This document shows, one piece after another, positions 11,671 through 21,608 of a DNA stretch of 23,506 nucleotides (position 1 is the stretch's first letter; each line of letters begins with the position of its first letter). The notes beneath the pieces are model-generated. The model made no database searches, was not told where the DNA came from, and worked only from the letters and a program-made list of their open reading frames with translations. The DNA is from Parastagonospora avenae f. sp. tritici 18332-5. Lineage: Eukaryota; Ascomycota; Dothideomycetes; Pleosporales; Phaeosphaeriaceae. The stretch lies in NCBI GenBank assembly GCA_022559985.1, contig JAFJTR010000170.1, forward strand, positions 1 to 23,506. Direction: 5' to 3'. A program made the position numbers and the translations under genes.

Positions 11671-12837
11671 GACAAGCAGGGGCGGGATGGCACAGGAGGT
11701 AAAGGTATCGAGTCGAGGCGTGGAGTTCGTGTGGTGAGGGTTGAGACCCACCTGGCAGTGGCAAAATTCGTGCCCGCTCTACACCTGCATGACATAAGCT
11801 AATAGTCTTTAAAGATATGTGCATGATAAGTTTAGGGAAGCTCGGATATACACGCAGCTGTAAGACATTCTACCCAACTCCACTAGAGATATTTGAATAC
11901 ATCCAGGCTACCACTTCACCTCTTCTCGTTCAAAAAGGGCGGGCACAAATTTCGCTGGCGCCTGGTAACCCTCAACGTTCATCCGATACTGTCCACTAGC
12001 ATCCGGGATCTACTCTGGAGATAACCGTTCGTATCTCCTGTGTCACGGCATTTGACAGTTCTACTCTGGGCCAGATCGGCCTTGTGCTTCGCGACATGCT
12101 GCCTCCTAATCTCTCGTGCGGGTTTTACTCGTCGGAGATAGGCTGGTACTGCAGTCTTTGTTTGCTCTGCATGTCAGGCGCATCTACTGTTATTCACCCG
12201 TCGATATTGAGGCGTGGAGGACATGGCGTGACTCCAATCCCGAGGCAGTCTATGAGTAAGCTCACCCAACCGGTTCCAATTGACGGGTCAATGCAGCAAT
12301 CGCACCGATGTGCAAGGGACGTTGGATCAAGGCCAACCAAGCATCTTAGTGTTCACATAGCTGTATCTGGAAGGGTTTAGGCTCGGCCCGCCGATAGATT
12401 TAGCGTGCAGATTTCTTACCCATCCGAGACGGGTCTGTGCAACGGCCCGGGGCAACCATGAGGCCGAGCCCCGAGGCCTGTGCGATGCCACTCTACGTAA
12501 ACTTCGACTCTACATAGCGAAAAGCTGAGAGCGACATCCCGATGCGTCGCTATGTGAGGTAGTGTACTTCTTGTAAGATATCGGCGGAGGAATGGATAAC
12601 GCCAGCCCATCTGCGGATGAATAGTTATCGCCAGCCCCCGATGCGAAAACGCTTGGTTTACGTCTGCTGACAAAGGCGGATGCGACGCTAACCATCATGG
12701 GACAATCACCTTACCTGGTCATAGGAAGTGACTCGGAAAGGGCATCTACCCTAATTTACCCTAAAGTAACTCTGGCATCACCTTCCACTGTCTCTACAAG
12801 CTTCACCTACTTCACCCAACTCAATCAGAACATCGTA
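11671..12837. promoter_or_regulatory. Divergent promoter region between P450 and aldo/keto reductase
   Basis: The P450 is read leftwards and the reductase rightwards from this 1.17 kb, so it must carry both promoters and could co-regulate them. The plus-strand end (about 12780-12837) is a C/T- and A-rich leader typical of fungal 5' UTRs. No gene is supported: the short open frames at 12084-12380 (plus) and 12416-12673 (minus) show no family signature. The only structure that stands out is the GC-rich inverted-repeat patch at 12380-12478. Confidence 0.6.
12380..12478. repeat. GC-rich inverted repeats in the divergent promoter
   Basis: GGCTCGGCC (12380-12388) is matched exactly by its reverse complement at 12462-12470. 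A second pair, GGCCCGGGGC (12444-12453) and GCCCCGAGGCC (12468-12478), is complementary apart from one extra base. The two pairs share bases at 12468-12470, so they cannot both form at once. Dyads of this kind can be binding sites for zinc-cluster regulators, but I cannot assign one. Confidence 0.45.
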
Positions 12838-14049
12838 ATGGCGCCAACAAACACACAAATGACCATAGCAGGAAAGTCTGTAGGCTCTGTTGGATATGGT
12901 ATGATGAGTGAGTCTAAATTTCGCTAGAGCGAAACTCTGCGTATCTTGTGGCTAACGTGTACCTGAGATCTTACCATGTCCGGCAAGATTACGCACGAAG
13001 AGGCAGTCAAGCCCATGAAGGCCGCGCTGGAGAACGGTGCCAACTTCTGGAACGCCGTAAGCACTAGTCATCCCGAGCACACTCGGTGCTTCTTCAGATT
13101 TCGTTTCGCGACAAACACTAAAGCTCTGTTCCTAGGGCACCTTCTACGGTCCACCCACCTCCAACTCCCTCCACCTCGTTAAGTACTACTTTACCAAGTT
13201 CCCTGAAGATGCGGACCTCGTGGTGCTCAGTGTCAAGGGTGCTTATGACATGAGGCGTCAGACGCCCGACTGCAGCCCCGAGGGTCTCCGAGCAGCAGTC
13301 GACGAGGCTCTGAAAGTTCTTGACGGCACCAAGACTATCGACCTGTTTGAGTGCGCGCGCATCGACCCGGAAGTTCCTGTAGAGACCATGGTAGGCACAT
13401 TGTTGAAGCTGATCCATGAGGGAAAGATCAGCTCGTACGGACTCAGCGAAGTCAGATCCGAGACGATCCGCCGCGCTTACGCTGTGCACCCACCCGCTGC
13501 CGTCGAGGAGGAATTGAGCCTTTTCACCCGCCATGTGCTCGAGAAGGGCGGTGTAGCCGATATATGCCGCGAATTGGACATTCCGTTGGTTGGCTACAGC
13601 CCCATGGGCAGTGGCTGGTTGACGGGTCAGTTCAAGACGCTTGATGATCTTCCCACCGACGACTATCGTCGCCATTTCCCGCGTTTCAAGGCCGGTGCCT
13701 TCGAGCGAAACGTTAAGTTGGCCGAGTCTGTTGGCGTAATCGCTCAGAAGAAGGGTTGCTCTAGTGCTCAGATTGCCATCGCTTGGTAAGTCTCCATACC
13801 TTCCTTCGCTTTCACATATGTCCCGCATGGGCTGTTCCGCGTCGAGCAATGCCAACTGACACCCCCAGGGTTGTTCGTCAGGGCGCTATCGCCATTCCGG
13901 GTGCGACCAAGGTGTCCCGCGTCAAGGAGAATTGCAAGTTAGTGGAGCTGACTGATGCCGAAGTGGTAGAACTTCAAGAGGCCGTTGACTACAAAGCGGT
14001 CGAGGGTGACCGTTACCCAGCAGCAGCCAAGAAACATTTGAACAAATAG
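12838..14049 (+). CDS. Aldo/keto reductase, pyridoxal-reductase-like
   Basis: Exons are 12838-12907, 12968-13056, 13136-13785 and 13869-14049, giving 329 aa. The introns (60, 79 and 83 nt) all keep the frame, and the first has a GGCTAAC branch site. The protein is a one-domain NADPH-dependent TIM barrel: the N-terminal strand GSVGYGMM, NFWNAGTFYG with the catalytic Tyr57, LSVKGA with Lys87, DLFECARID, GLSEV, YSPMGSGWLTGQF, and the cofactor-end motif IPGATKVSRVKEN. The Asp and His of the classical AKR tetrad are Asn52 and Ala here; I believe this fits the pyridoxal-reductase branch. Homologues reduce pyridoxal or other aldehydes and ketones. Beside a polyketide synthase it is more likely to reduce a carbonyl in the pathway, but a housekeeping vitamin B6 role cannot be excluded. 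Start ATG 12838 follows a typical leader and gives the full barrel. Confidence 0.9.
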
Positions 14050-14929
14050 GGTGTCTCTATATGATATCTAATCATTTACTGTTGAGTGTTCACAATTGTC
14101 CAGAAATCCCGAAAGCGACGTTTTCGTTTGCCTGTGTAGCTCGATTTAGCGCCTTCTTCATATTCTTTCCCAATCGAGCCACTTTGTCCAAGGACCATCG
14201 CGCATATATGAGTAATCACCCTTGGCCGCAGGTGATATGCACAGTTTATGGCAGGACGGGCATCATTAACGACCGATATCGCTAAGTCTAGGCCGCACAT
14301 TTGATACGCATCCACCAAATAGTCAGAACGAATCGCAGGCAATGACTGCACCCCTTGCGATTTGGTCGATTTTTGGCACAAATCGTTATCGGCGCTTCCC
14401 ACGAGTTCCGCCTAAGGCTACCAAAGCCCTTCGTCTGTGGCTATTTCTGGGCGACGTAAGCTGGAGTGTGAGCCAGAGAACCTAAACCAGCAACATATTG
14501 CCTTGACCCTGCAAATCTGGGCATGTACCGAAGGGGGAAGTTTCGTCTGGCGATTCTTTGAACAAATAAGACGAGACATACAGCCGAGACGCTCACAAGA
14601 GATTGACCAGGCCAGAGTCGTAGGGCTGAAGCGTTACGCACTCACGTGATCATGCAAGGAACTGTCATCAGCTTAGTGGTGAGTTTTTAGCATACGCACA
14701 AGTAAGACATTTATTGGGGAGCTCTGACTCGTTGCTCATAATCTTCCCCTTTCTAGGCGTACTTGTAAGATATTGGGCAAGCATTGCAACCGATTCGTCC
14801 AAGCTCATTCCTTCGGGGAACTCTCTTACACACGCACGTGGCTTCTAGCGTCCTTCGGGGTCCGACAAGGCACCTTTTGTCATTCAGATGACCACGAGTC
14901 TTTTATAATATCGACGCCTTCACAGCGTA

Positions 14930-15322
14930 ATGGCGGCACAATCCTTCAAGTCCGCGCGTGGCGAAGTCGAGAGTGGCTGTAAGCTTCCAATGATCCCAAT
15001 CCCACACACATCGAGGCACTCGACTGACAGTAACATCTATGAATCAGATCAATCGGAGAACCTGCGAGATTACCATGCTACCAACTTCAAGCGGCTTGAT
15101 ACGGTTCCTTCGAACCCCACGTACCAAAGGTACGCACGAATGAGCTTGGGATTCTGGAGCCGCCGCCACCAACAACTAAAGAGCTTCGAAAAACACGTCC
15201 TCCTTCTATTTCGCCCCCATCAAGGCGTCTTACGTGGACTGTGTTCCCGGAAGCGGCTCCTGAACGAGCTCAACGAAGTAACGACCACCAGACAAGACGA
15301 AGAGGCTGATTCTAGAGTGTGA
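14930..15322 (+). CDS. Small unrecognised ORF, doubtful
   Basis: The open frame of 130 codons begins at an ATG about 20 bases after a TATAATA motif (14904-14910). The predicted protein is basic and serine-rich, with no signal peptide, membrane helix or known motif. A plausible intron lies inside it (GTAAGC donor near 14981, acceptor CTGACAG or ATCAG downstream). A second frame is also open over about 15115-15310 and would encode a proline-rich stretch. It could be a degraded gene, a small cluster gene or chance; I recognise nothing in it. Confidence 0.2.
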   Translation: MAAQSFKSARGEVESGCKLPMIPIPHTSRHSTDSNIYESDQSENLRDYHATNFKRLDTVPSNPTYQRYARMSLGFWSRRHQQLKSFEKHVLLLFRPHQGVLRGLCSRKRLLNELNEVTTTRQDEEADSRV

Positions 15323-15645
15323 TAGAGATGCCCTGACCCAACTATCCCGTCTTTAAGCTTCATCACAGACCCAACCGTGGACCATGTCTGCCTGGTGCTC
15401 CACAAATGACATTCAGATTTGAGCATACTGCTGAGCTCAGGTCAGAGTCCGATAGTTGCGTGATGAGCCGCCTTCTTACGTGGCGCTCTTCCACCACGCC
15501 ACCACGCCACCTATGTTTGATAGTGGCTTTTCAGAAGCTTCGGATGAGATCAGATGCTTCAAAGACATCGCCACAATGCTTCAAATACTTCCCGTGAAGA
15601 TTGATCAGCTATGGATATCGGCCGACAAAAGGTAAAGGTCGAGTG

Positions 15646-15654
15646 TATAAGTAA
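15646..15654 (+). promoter_or_regulatory. Possible TATA box of the FAD-linked oxidoreductase
   Basis: TATAAGTAA lies about 75 bases before the ATG at 15725, a reasonable distance for a fungal core promoter with a short 5' UTR. The call rests on motif and position only. Confidence 0.4.
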
Positions 15655-15724
15655 CGACGACAGACTCTTTGGAAGACGACAGGCCATCCAAGCTACCAAG
15701 TTTAAGCCAAACAGTCCTTGCACG

Positions 15725-17453
15725 ATGCATCTTCTTCAGATCTCCAGTCTTGTCCTCCTCAGGCTTGTGCACGGCAGTGTCGGCGCGACATTGGCAGATC
15801 CTTTCACTGCCAGTGGCAACACATGGTCTGATCAAACATCTATCACTACCAAGGGATCCCCAGGCTTTTTTGAGGCAACTGAAAGATGGGACTTATACAG
15901 AGCTCCTGATTACAGCGTGGCCATTTCTCCAGCTACTGAGGCCGATGTGGTAACGGCGGTAGGATATCCATCTAATAGTATCTCATTTGATCCGAAGCTG
16001 ATGATATACAGATCAAAGCAGCTCAAAAGCTGAACATTCAGTTCCTTGCAACTGGCGGCCGCCATGGATACTCCAATACGCTCGGCGATATGCAGAGTGG
16101 AGTTGCTATCGATCTGAGCAAGCTGAATTCGATCAAGGTCGACAAGAAGGCCGCTACTTTGACTGTCGGACCAGGTGTACATTTTGGTGAGGTCTTTGAC
16201 CCCTTGTACAAAGCCGGTCTGCAGATCCGTGAGTCGCAAATTCCCAACCGTCCATATGAAATATATATTGACATCTCTGAACAGAGACCGGAACTGCAAC
16301 CTGCCCTGGTATGATCGGCGTCACTCTCGGTGCCGGTATCGGTCGCTTGAACGGGTTGCAAGGTTTAGTCATTGATGCTCTTGTCTCTGCACGAATTGTC
16401 CTTGCGAACGGTACTCTGCTGGAAGTGTCGAGGACAAATAACTCTGACCTCTTTTGGGCCATCCGAGGCGCGGGTCAAAACTTCGGTGTCGTCACCTCTG
16501 CTACCTACCAGGCCTCGCCGCTCTACAAGGGTGGTGAATGGACGAGCGTGGATATCATAGTTCCACTTGCGAAGAACGTGACTTACTTCGAGACTGTGTC
16601 GAAGATGATGCCGCTGCCCGCCGATCTGACCGTTCAGACAACGATTGGCTACAGCGCTGATGTGAAAACAGTAAGTTAAGACCAACGCTAAAAGAGCCCT
16701 GGCGCTACATTTACCATCCGAAATCTTTGAAAAATATCGCTAACGATTTGTCCAAGGCACAACTCTTGGTGAGTCTTGTGTACGCAGGACCCAGAGACAG
16801 TGGTCTCAAAGCCATGGCCCCTATCCTTGACCTTGGCCCATTCCCCTTCATGAACGTCTCTTCGCTGGCATGGAACACAGTAGGTCCAAATTCCATGTTC
16901 CAGAGCGACGCAGAAGTCTGCGGCAACAGCCAAGTCTTCGACCTCTTTGGCTTCAACCTGAAGATCTTTGATGCGAAGACCTGGTCTGCCACCCTTGCGA
17001 AATTTGTCGACTTCTACGACAAGAACCCCAGTGCCCGTGACTCTGCTGTTCTACTGGAGTCGTGGCCCAACCAGGCTGTTTCGAAGGTCCCTGATGACGA
17101 CACAGCGTACCCATGGAGAGACGCTACAACGTATGGGTGGGTATTCTGCCGTTCAGTCTCATAGCAGATTACTCTCACTAACTCGCGACAGATTATTGAT
17201 GTTCCGTTGGAAGAATCTAGGCGACCCAGTCGAGTCAGTAGCCAACAAGCTCGGTCTTCAACTACGCAAAGATATCGGTGCGACCTCCGGCTATGGAGGC
17301 GTCTCCGTCTATGTCAACTACGCGCGTGGAGATGAGACCCTTGAGCAAATCTACGGAGCGAAGAAGCTTCCCAAACTGGCCAAGCTCAAGGCTAAGTATG
17401 ACCCGAAAAACGCGTTCAAGTACTACCACGCTTTGCCCACCTCTTACCCTTAG
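15725..17453 (+). CDS. Secreted FAD-linked oxidoreductase, berberine-bridge-like
   Basis: Exons are 15725-15958, 16012-16228, 16285-16670, 16757-17136 and 17192-17453, giving 492 aa. The introns are 53, 56, 86 and 55 nt. The N-terminus (MHLLQISSLVLL..., about 20 residues) is a signal peptide, so the enzyme should enter the secretory path. An FAD_binding_4 (PCMH-type) domain follows: LATGGRHGYSN with His96, then TGTATCPGMIG with Cys157 and LGAGIGRL. These are the positions that carry the covalent 8-alpha-histidyl and 6-cysteinyl links in bicovalent flavoproteins. The C-terminal BBE domain ends IYGAKKLPKLAKLKAKYDP. Relatives in fungal clusters oxidise alcohols, close rings or dehydrogenate polyketides using O2. 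The third intron ends in AAG rather than a pyrimidine-AG but has a GCTAACG branch site, and the join restores the family sequence. Start ATG 15725 is directly at the signal peptide; longer in-frame ATGs upstream would bury it. Confidence 0.93.
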
Positions 17454-19515
17454 GTGTGATGAGTGGCCTGTGGGTATGCCCGATGACATGGGTGGGTCAG
17501 CCTCGGCCGAAGATCTTAGAGGCGTTTGTAAGATGGGACTAGAACTGGTTAGACTTGTATGGGCTCCGTGGGGTGGATCTTTTCTTATTCCCGCGATGAT
17601 TTCATTCGACTCTCATTTAATATACGTAAAGTACAGAATATTTTAGATCTAGAAGCTTGATGCGCAAGTGCAAATCTATTGTTTGCCTTCTACCAACACG
17701 CGTTCTCTAATCTCGACACTCCATGAGAAGTCGCACTGCGACTTGACTCGAACGTGAGGGCGCTGTATGGATTTTGTCTGAGGTACATGCTCTGGTTGCA
17801 TATCAAAACTGTCGAGATCCGCGCATGACCGGCAGCCTGCGCCAGTGACCGCAGTACCATAAGTTAATATTCAATATTGATCCGATATTCCCGATCTTGC
17901 TGATATCTGAAGTAAGCATTCGCGTGTCTGCTGGTTTTCAGCCGCTAATCCAGCTAGGCTCCCATTGTTGCACCGAACTTTATGTGGTAGAAGGACACCT
18001 ACACCACTTGCAAGTTCGAATAAGTAAGTCTCACGGGCCAAAATTAGTATTTGATAAGAACCGCGACAAGTCATGAGTCTACGCTGTCTAACATGAAATG
18101 TAGATCATCACCAAATAACGATTAAACTTTCATAATTTCAAGGTCTTGGGACGTGTCGCATGAGCTGGCCTGTTTGTAACACGAAGTGGCGGCACGGCCC
18201 CGGGGATTAGCATGGCTCCGTTGCCCTACCGCACTGGAATATTTATAGCAAAGATCGTGTAGGAAACCTAGCCGGAGTTAGCCTTTCGAGTTGGCCGCTA
18301 CCATAGGAAGATGGCCGAACGGTGGACGATTGCGGTATCGTAGCGTTTGAGCCACACTTGGGAACGTTCCAATCGAAAATTTTGATGAATGGATCAAGGA
18401 TTGTATAAAGCACAATAAGTTCGTTGCCCTGGATAAGACATTGATAGGTGGGCTGTCAGACGTGAAGCACGGCTTAAAGATCCAAACCCGCGCCACCAGT
18501 CAGCCTCAGCCCCCTGTTCCACTGTTCGGCCGAGGCATGATAACGCTGAGTGCTTCATAATCGATGTTGAAACAGGACATCTGGATCTCTGACCTGCAGC
18601 GGGAGCCCGCCTCTACCACCCGCAGTGCCTTACATGGGTGTTACAGGCCATTTTTATGCCCGGCCGTGGGGGTTGCTGACTGCATACAAGTTGAACGAGG
18701 TCCCACGTAGATCTTACGTGCATAAGATTAAGTATACGGGACGGCAGGAGTGACTACATGCTTATCCGTCGAGCTACTTGAAAGTCGGTAGCCGGCATAT
18801 CCGTCTGTGGAATATCTCCAGCACGTGTGAGACAGCCTGGCATTAAGCTTGCAGCAACTTTGAACAGAAGGTGACCCGCAATAGCCTTATTGACTTTGGC
18901 ATGTCTGGATCTCACTATTGTCCAGTCTCGTCAAGTGTATACTGTGAGGCTTGGACTTTCTCAATAGCGAAAAGAAAATTCTTGGCCAAAGTTTAGACCT
19001 AGTACTATCTCGCGTCCAAACAACGCATAATTATCCTATATTCAAGATAAGTCGAAGTCATGACATGCGATTTTCAGAATTATATCAGACATGGACGTGC
19101 GACGTGATAGCAGAAATATTTCCAATGACATCTTTCCTCATGTGTGCTTATGTTGCCGAGTGGTTTTGATTGTTACATAATCGCGCAGGGCTTCCGGTGA
19201 TACAATGTCCAAAGGAAGACCGCAAAATTAAACCTGGGTGTTACCAAGTTGGGTGCAGAGGGCAAGGAGAAGGAACGGTGACGTAGTGCAAGTACTGCGC
19301 ACCTCGAGCGATAGAGCTAGCCGTCGGGTGAGTGAAGTGGGTGTTTGGTACTTGGGGACTTTGAGGGGGTAGGGAGGTGGTGGGTGGATGTTTCTCAGCT
19401 CTACAAATCATGGGCCGGAGCTTCGAGATGTTTAGGCCTTCAAATGATCATGCGGGCAAGTATTCGTTCTGGCAAGAAGCACACACAGCGAGGCAGCAGA
19501 GCGTCGAAGGGCAGC
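17454..19515. other. 2 kb region without a recognised gene
   Basis: This separates the convergent 3' ends of the FAD oxidase and the F-box/ankyrin gene. Open frames here are at most about 70 codons (17871-18074 minus, 18278-18496 minus, 18951-19169 plus) and have no family features. Base composition is mixed, with AT-rich patches near 18950-19150. It probably contains 3' UTRs and old non-coding or decayed sequence, and it makes a natural right edge for the biosynthetic cluster. Confidence 0.5.
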
Positions 19516-21056
19516 TCAACCAAAGACGTAAGTGAGCCGCTCCTCGTGCGACAGAGAGTAGTAGTGGCCATACTCAGGCATATGGGTGTGACCGCCGTTC
19601 CGAGGAAGCGCAGCCCAGTTGCGAATAGTGTAGTAGCAGCGACCGTTCAACTGAATAGCATATCGACGGCGATAGTTGGCGCCTGCAGCGAGCAAGAAGT
19701 CCAGCATGGCGTAGTCGTCCATGCAGCAAGCGACGTCCAGCGGAGCGACCATGATGCCGGCGAAATGACTGGAGCCGATCGATGCATTACCAAATTGCCC
19801 AGAGTGGTTGTGGAGAACCTCGCGGTTGATGTCAACTTTTCCCGTGGCGAGCAAGGCACGGGCTGCGTCGATGTTACGGTGGCGCAGGGCGATGTACAAT
19901 GGATCCCTCTTCGCGATGTCATCTTGTAGAGGTTGGGTGAGCGGACGAAAAACTTTAAGCACCATGTTGTAGTCGCCTGTCTTAAGGAATTCGGCCACAG
20001 ATGCAGCGCTTAGTTTGAACCGGCGTTTGCCGTGGGACATGTATAGTGTCTGCACAAGGGCCGAATTGCCAACGATCAAAGATCGACGCAACCACGATTC
20101 GAAAACCGAGGATGCTGGATTGCCGAATTGAATCCCGTAAATCTGAAGAAGAGCCCAAACCATATCGGGCCGGTTATACATAACAGCTGTGCCAACGGAG
20201 TCCTCCAAAGGAAACGCAGACTTCGTCTGAGTGGGTACAAGATGGCCTCGAAGATGCTTTGGTACAAGCTTTAGGGTCGTGAGGTGGTTGATTATGGTAT
20301 TGAGCATGGTAATGTTGCCCAGCTTGATGGCGTTCATCAAAGGATCGCCGTAGATGAAGTTAATGGTATACCAGTCATCTGACAGGTTCTTGAGTTCGTT
20401 GATGACCAGGGCATGCGCGCCCACGATCATGGCGATATTAATTTTAACTGAGGTGTCAAGAGGTCCATTGGTGTGGAAGGCAGCCCACCAGGTAGGCGAG
20501 TGGTCGGCGAGGCCAGGGTCATTGACCATAAGAGTGCGCGCGATGGTGTGCGTTCCCATGATTATCTTGAGACCCGCGCACAAAATTTTCAAGTACTTGT
20601 CGTACTCTGCGTTGCTAGGACCAAAGACACGCTGGTCGATCAAGTACTTCATCATCTGGCCAATCTTGACTGCCATATCGGGTCGATAGCCCTTCTTCTT
20701 CGACTTCCCACCTTCTGCCGTCAAGACATAATCGAGGTTGTTGACGAGCAGCATTCGGCCCACAGGGTTCCATAATACTTCTTCGGGACAATGAAGGAGA
20801 ATTTTGGCGCGAATGACGTTATTAAAGGCGCCTAATCTCGTCAGCTATCCCGTGACAAGCTTGTGTAATCGATTATCGGGGACTCACGACAGACATTGCG
20901 ATGCGCTGCGGCTGCACTGACGCCATCACGAAGTATGATCTCTTGAACAACACAGTTCAAGAGCTCGAGCGGGAGATCGCCCACATTTGCCATTGAAGGC
21001 TTAAACGTTCTACGCACGTTAGTGGAGTTCATAGCCTGGCAGTGTCGCCTTCGCAT
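19516..21056 (-). CDS. F-box-like protein with degenerate ankyrin repeats
   Basis: Exons are 21056-20888 and 20831-19516. The 56 nt intron has a GTGAGT donor and a TTAG acceptor, giving 494 aa. Near the N-terminus, DLPLELLNCVVQEIIL (from about residue 27) and the spliced HRNVCRAFNNVI segment look like an F-box or F-box-like helix set, which would dock to SKP1 in an SCF ubiquitin ligase. The rest is a series of imperfect ankyrin-type units: DPLMNAIKLGNITMLNTII, GTAVMYNRPDMVWALLQIYG, DPLYIALRHRNIDAARALL and APLDVACCMDDYAMLDFLLAAGANY. These would form a protein-binding scaffold. Two upstream ATGs (21056, 21032) and MANVGD (20993) are all possible starts. Ascomycetes have many such proteins with unknown targets, and there is no evident link to the cluster other than position. 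Confidence 0.8.
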
Positions 21057-21596
21057 TACCTGGTTTTACGGAACGGCCTTCACGACTGAGACGCTGGCCA
21101 GAGACCGGCAGCGCGATCCCCGCGATCTCACAGAATCGACGGGACTCAGTTCCCACTACTGATAAGTGCCTGCAGGAGCTGTGTGAGTTAGTTGATATTC
21201 AAAAGCTTCCGCACTGGTGCGTTCTCGTCTGACACTTCGTGCATACCTTCCAATCACTCGCTTGTCAGCAATGCAGGTGTGTAGGCTTAGTCTTTCTCTG
21301 GCAGAGAGCTGGTTATATACTTGGAGTGCTGAAGGTTTATCTTGTTTGGTCGATGGTTTACATTCTGAAATCGAAGTGGTTGCGTGCAGTCGTGCAGAGC
21401 GGCGGGGTGCGGGCCAACATTCATACATGTTGGACCTGCCTCATTAGCGTATGACTAGCTGCGAGGTTATTTAGAAGGACGTGACTCAACGGTAGTGGGG
21501 CTATTCGAAGCTTTAAGAGGGAGGTCATGTGGGGAAAGCCGCCCAAGCCGTCCAAGACCTGCCAAAGTGAAAGCTCCATTGCTCACAGTTGGCAAT
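21057..21596. other. Intergenic region upstream of the F-box/ankyrin gene
   Basis: About 540 bases hold the promoter side of the minus-strand F-box/ankyrin gene and run up to the repeat element. Short open frames occur on both strands (for example 21217-21447 plus and 21156-21428 minus), but they overlap each other and show no family features. I see no clear promoter motif. Confidence 0.5.
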
Positions 21597-21608
21597 AAAC
21601 AAATCAAA

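Larger units (their letters stand above)
14050..15724. other. Intergenic region between aldo/keto reductase and FAD oxidase
   Basis: This 1.67 kb separates two plus-strand genes. Apart from the doubtful small ORF at 14930-15322 and the TATA-like motif at 15646, I see nothing recognisable. A gene on the minus strand is not supported: 14076-14402 and 15220-15426 are open but have no family features. Confidence 0.5.

Noticed and set aside
11671..11751. Longer N-terminus for the P450
   Set aside because: The upstream in-frame extension begins with GTG, not ATG. The ATG at 11670 has a good context and places the membrane helix normally.
12474..12484. AGGCCTGTGCG in the divergent promoter, also present in the repeat palindrome
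   Set aside because: It is an 11-base match with no further similarity on either side; it could easily be chance in GC-rich sequence.
11671..12837. Search for an AflR-type TCG(N5)CGA site
   Set aside because: I found no convincing match by eye in the divergent promoter, so no regulator site is claimed.
13118..13855. 245-codon open frame on the minus strand
   Set aside because: It lies antisense to the third exon of the aldo/keto reductase, crosses its introns, and shows no family motif; the plus-strand reading is clearly the real gene.
17871..18074. 67-codon minus-strand frame with a faint ankyrin-like stretch
   Set aside because: It is only one loose match (SLAGLAAENQQTRECLLQ), with no neighbouring repeats and no gene structure around it.
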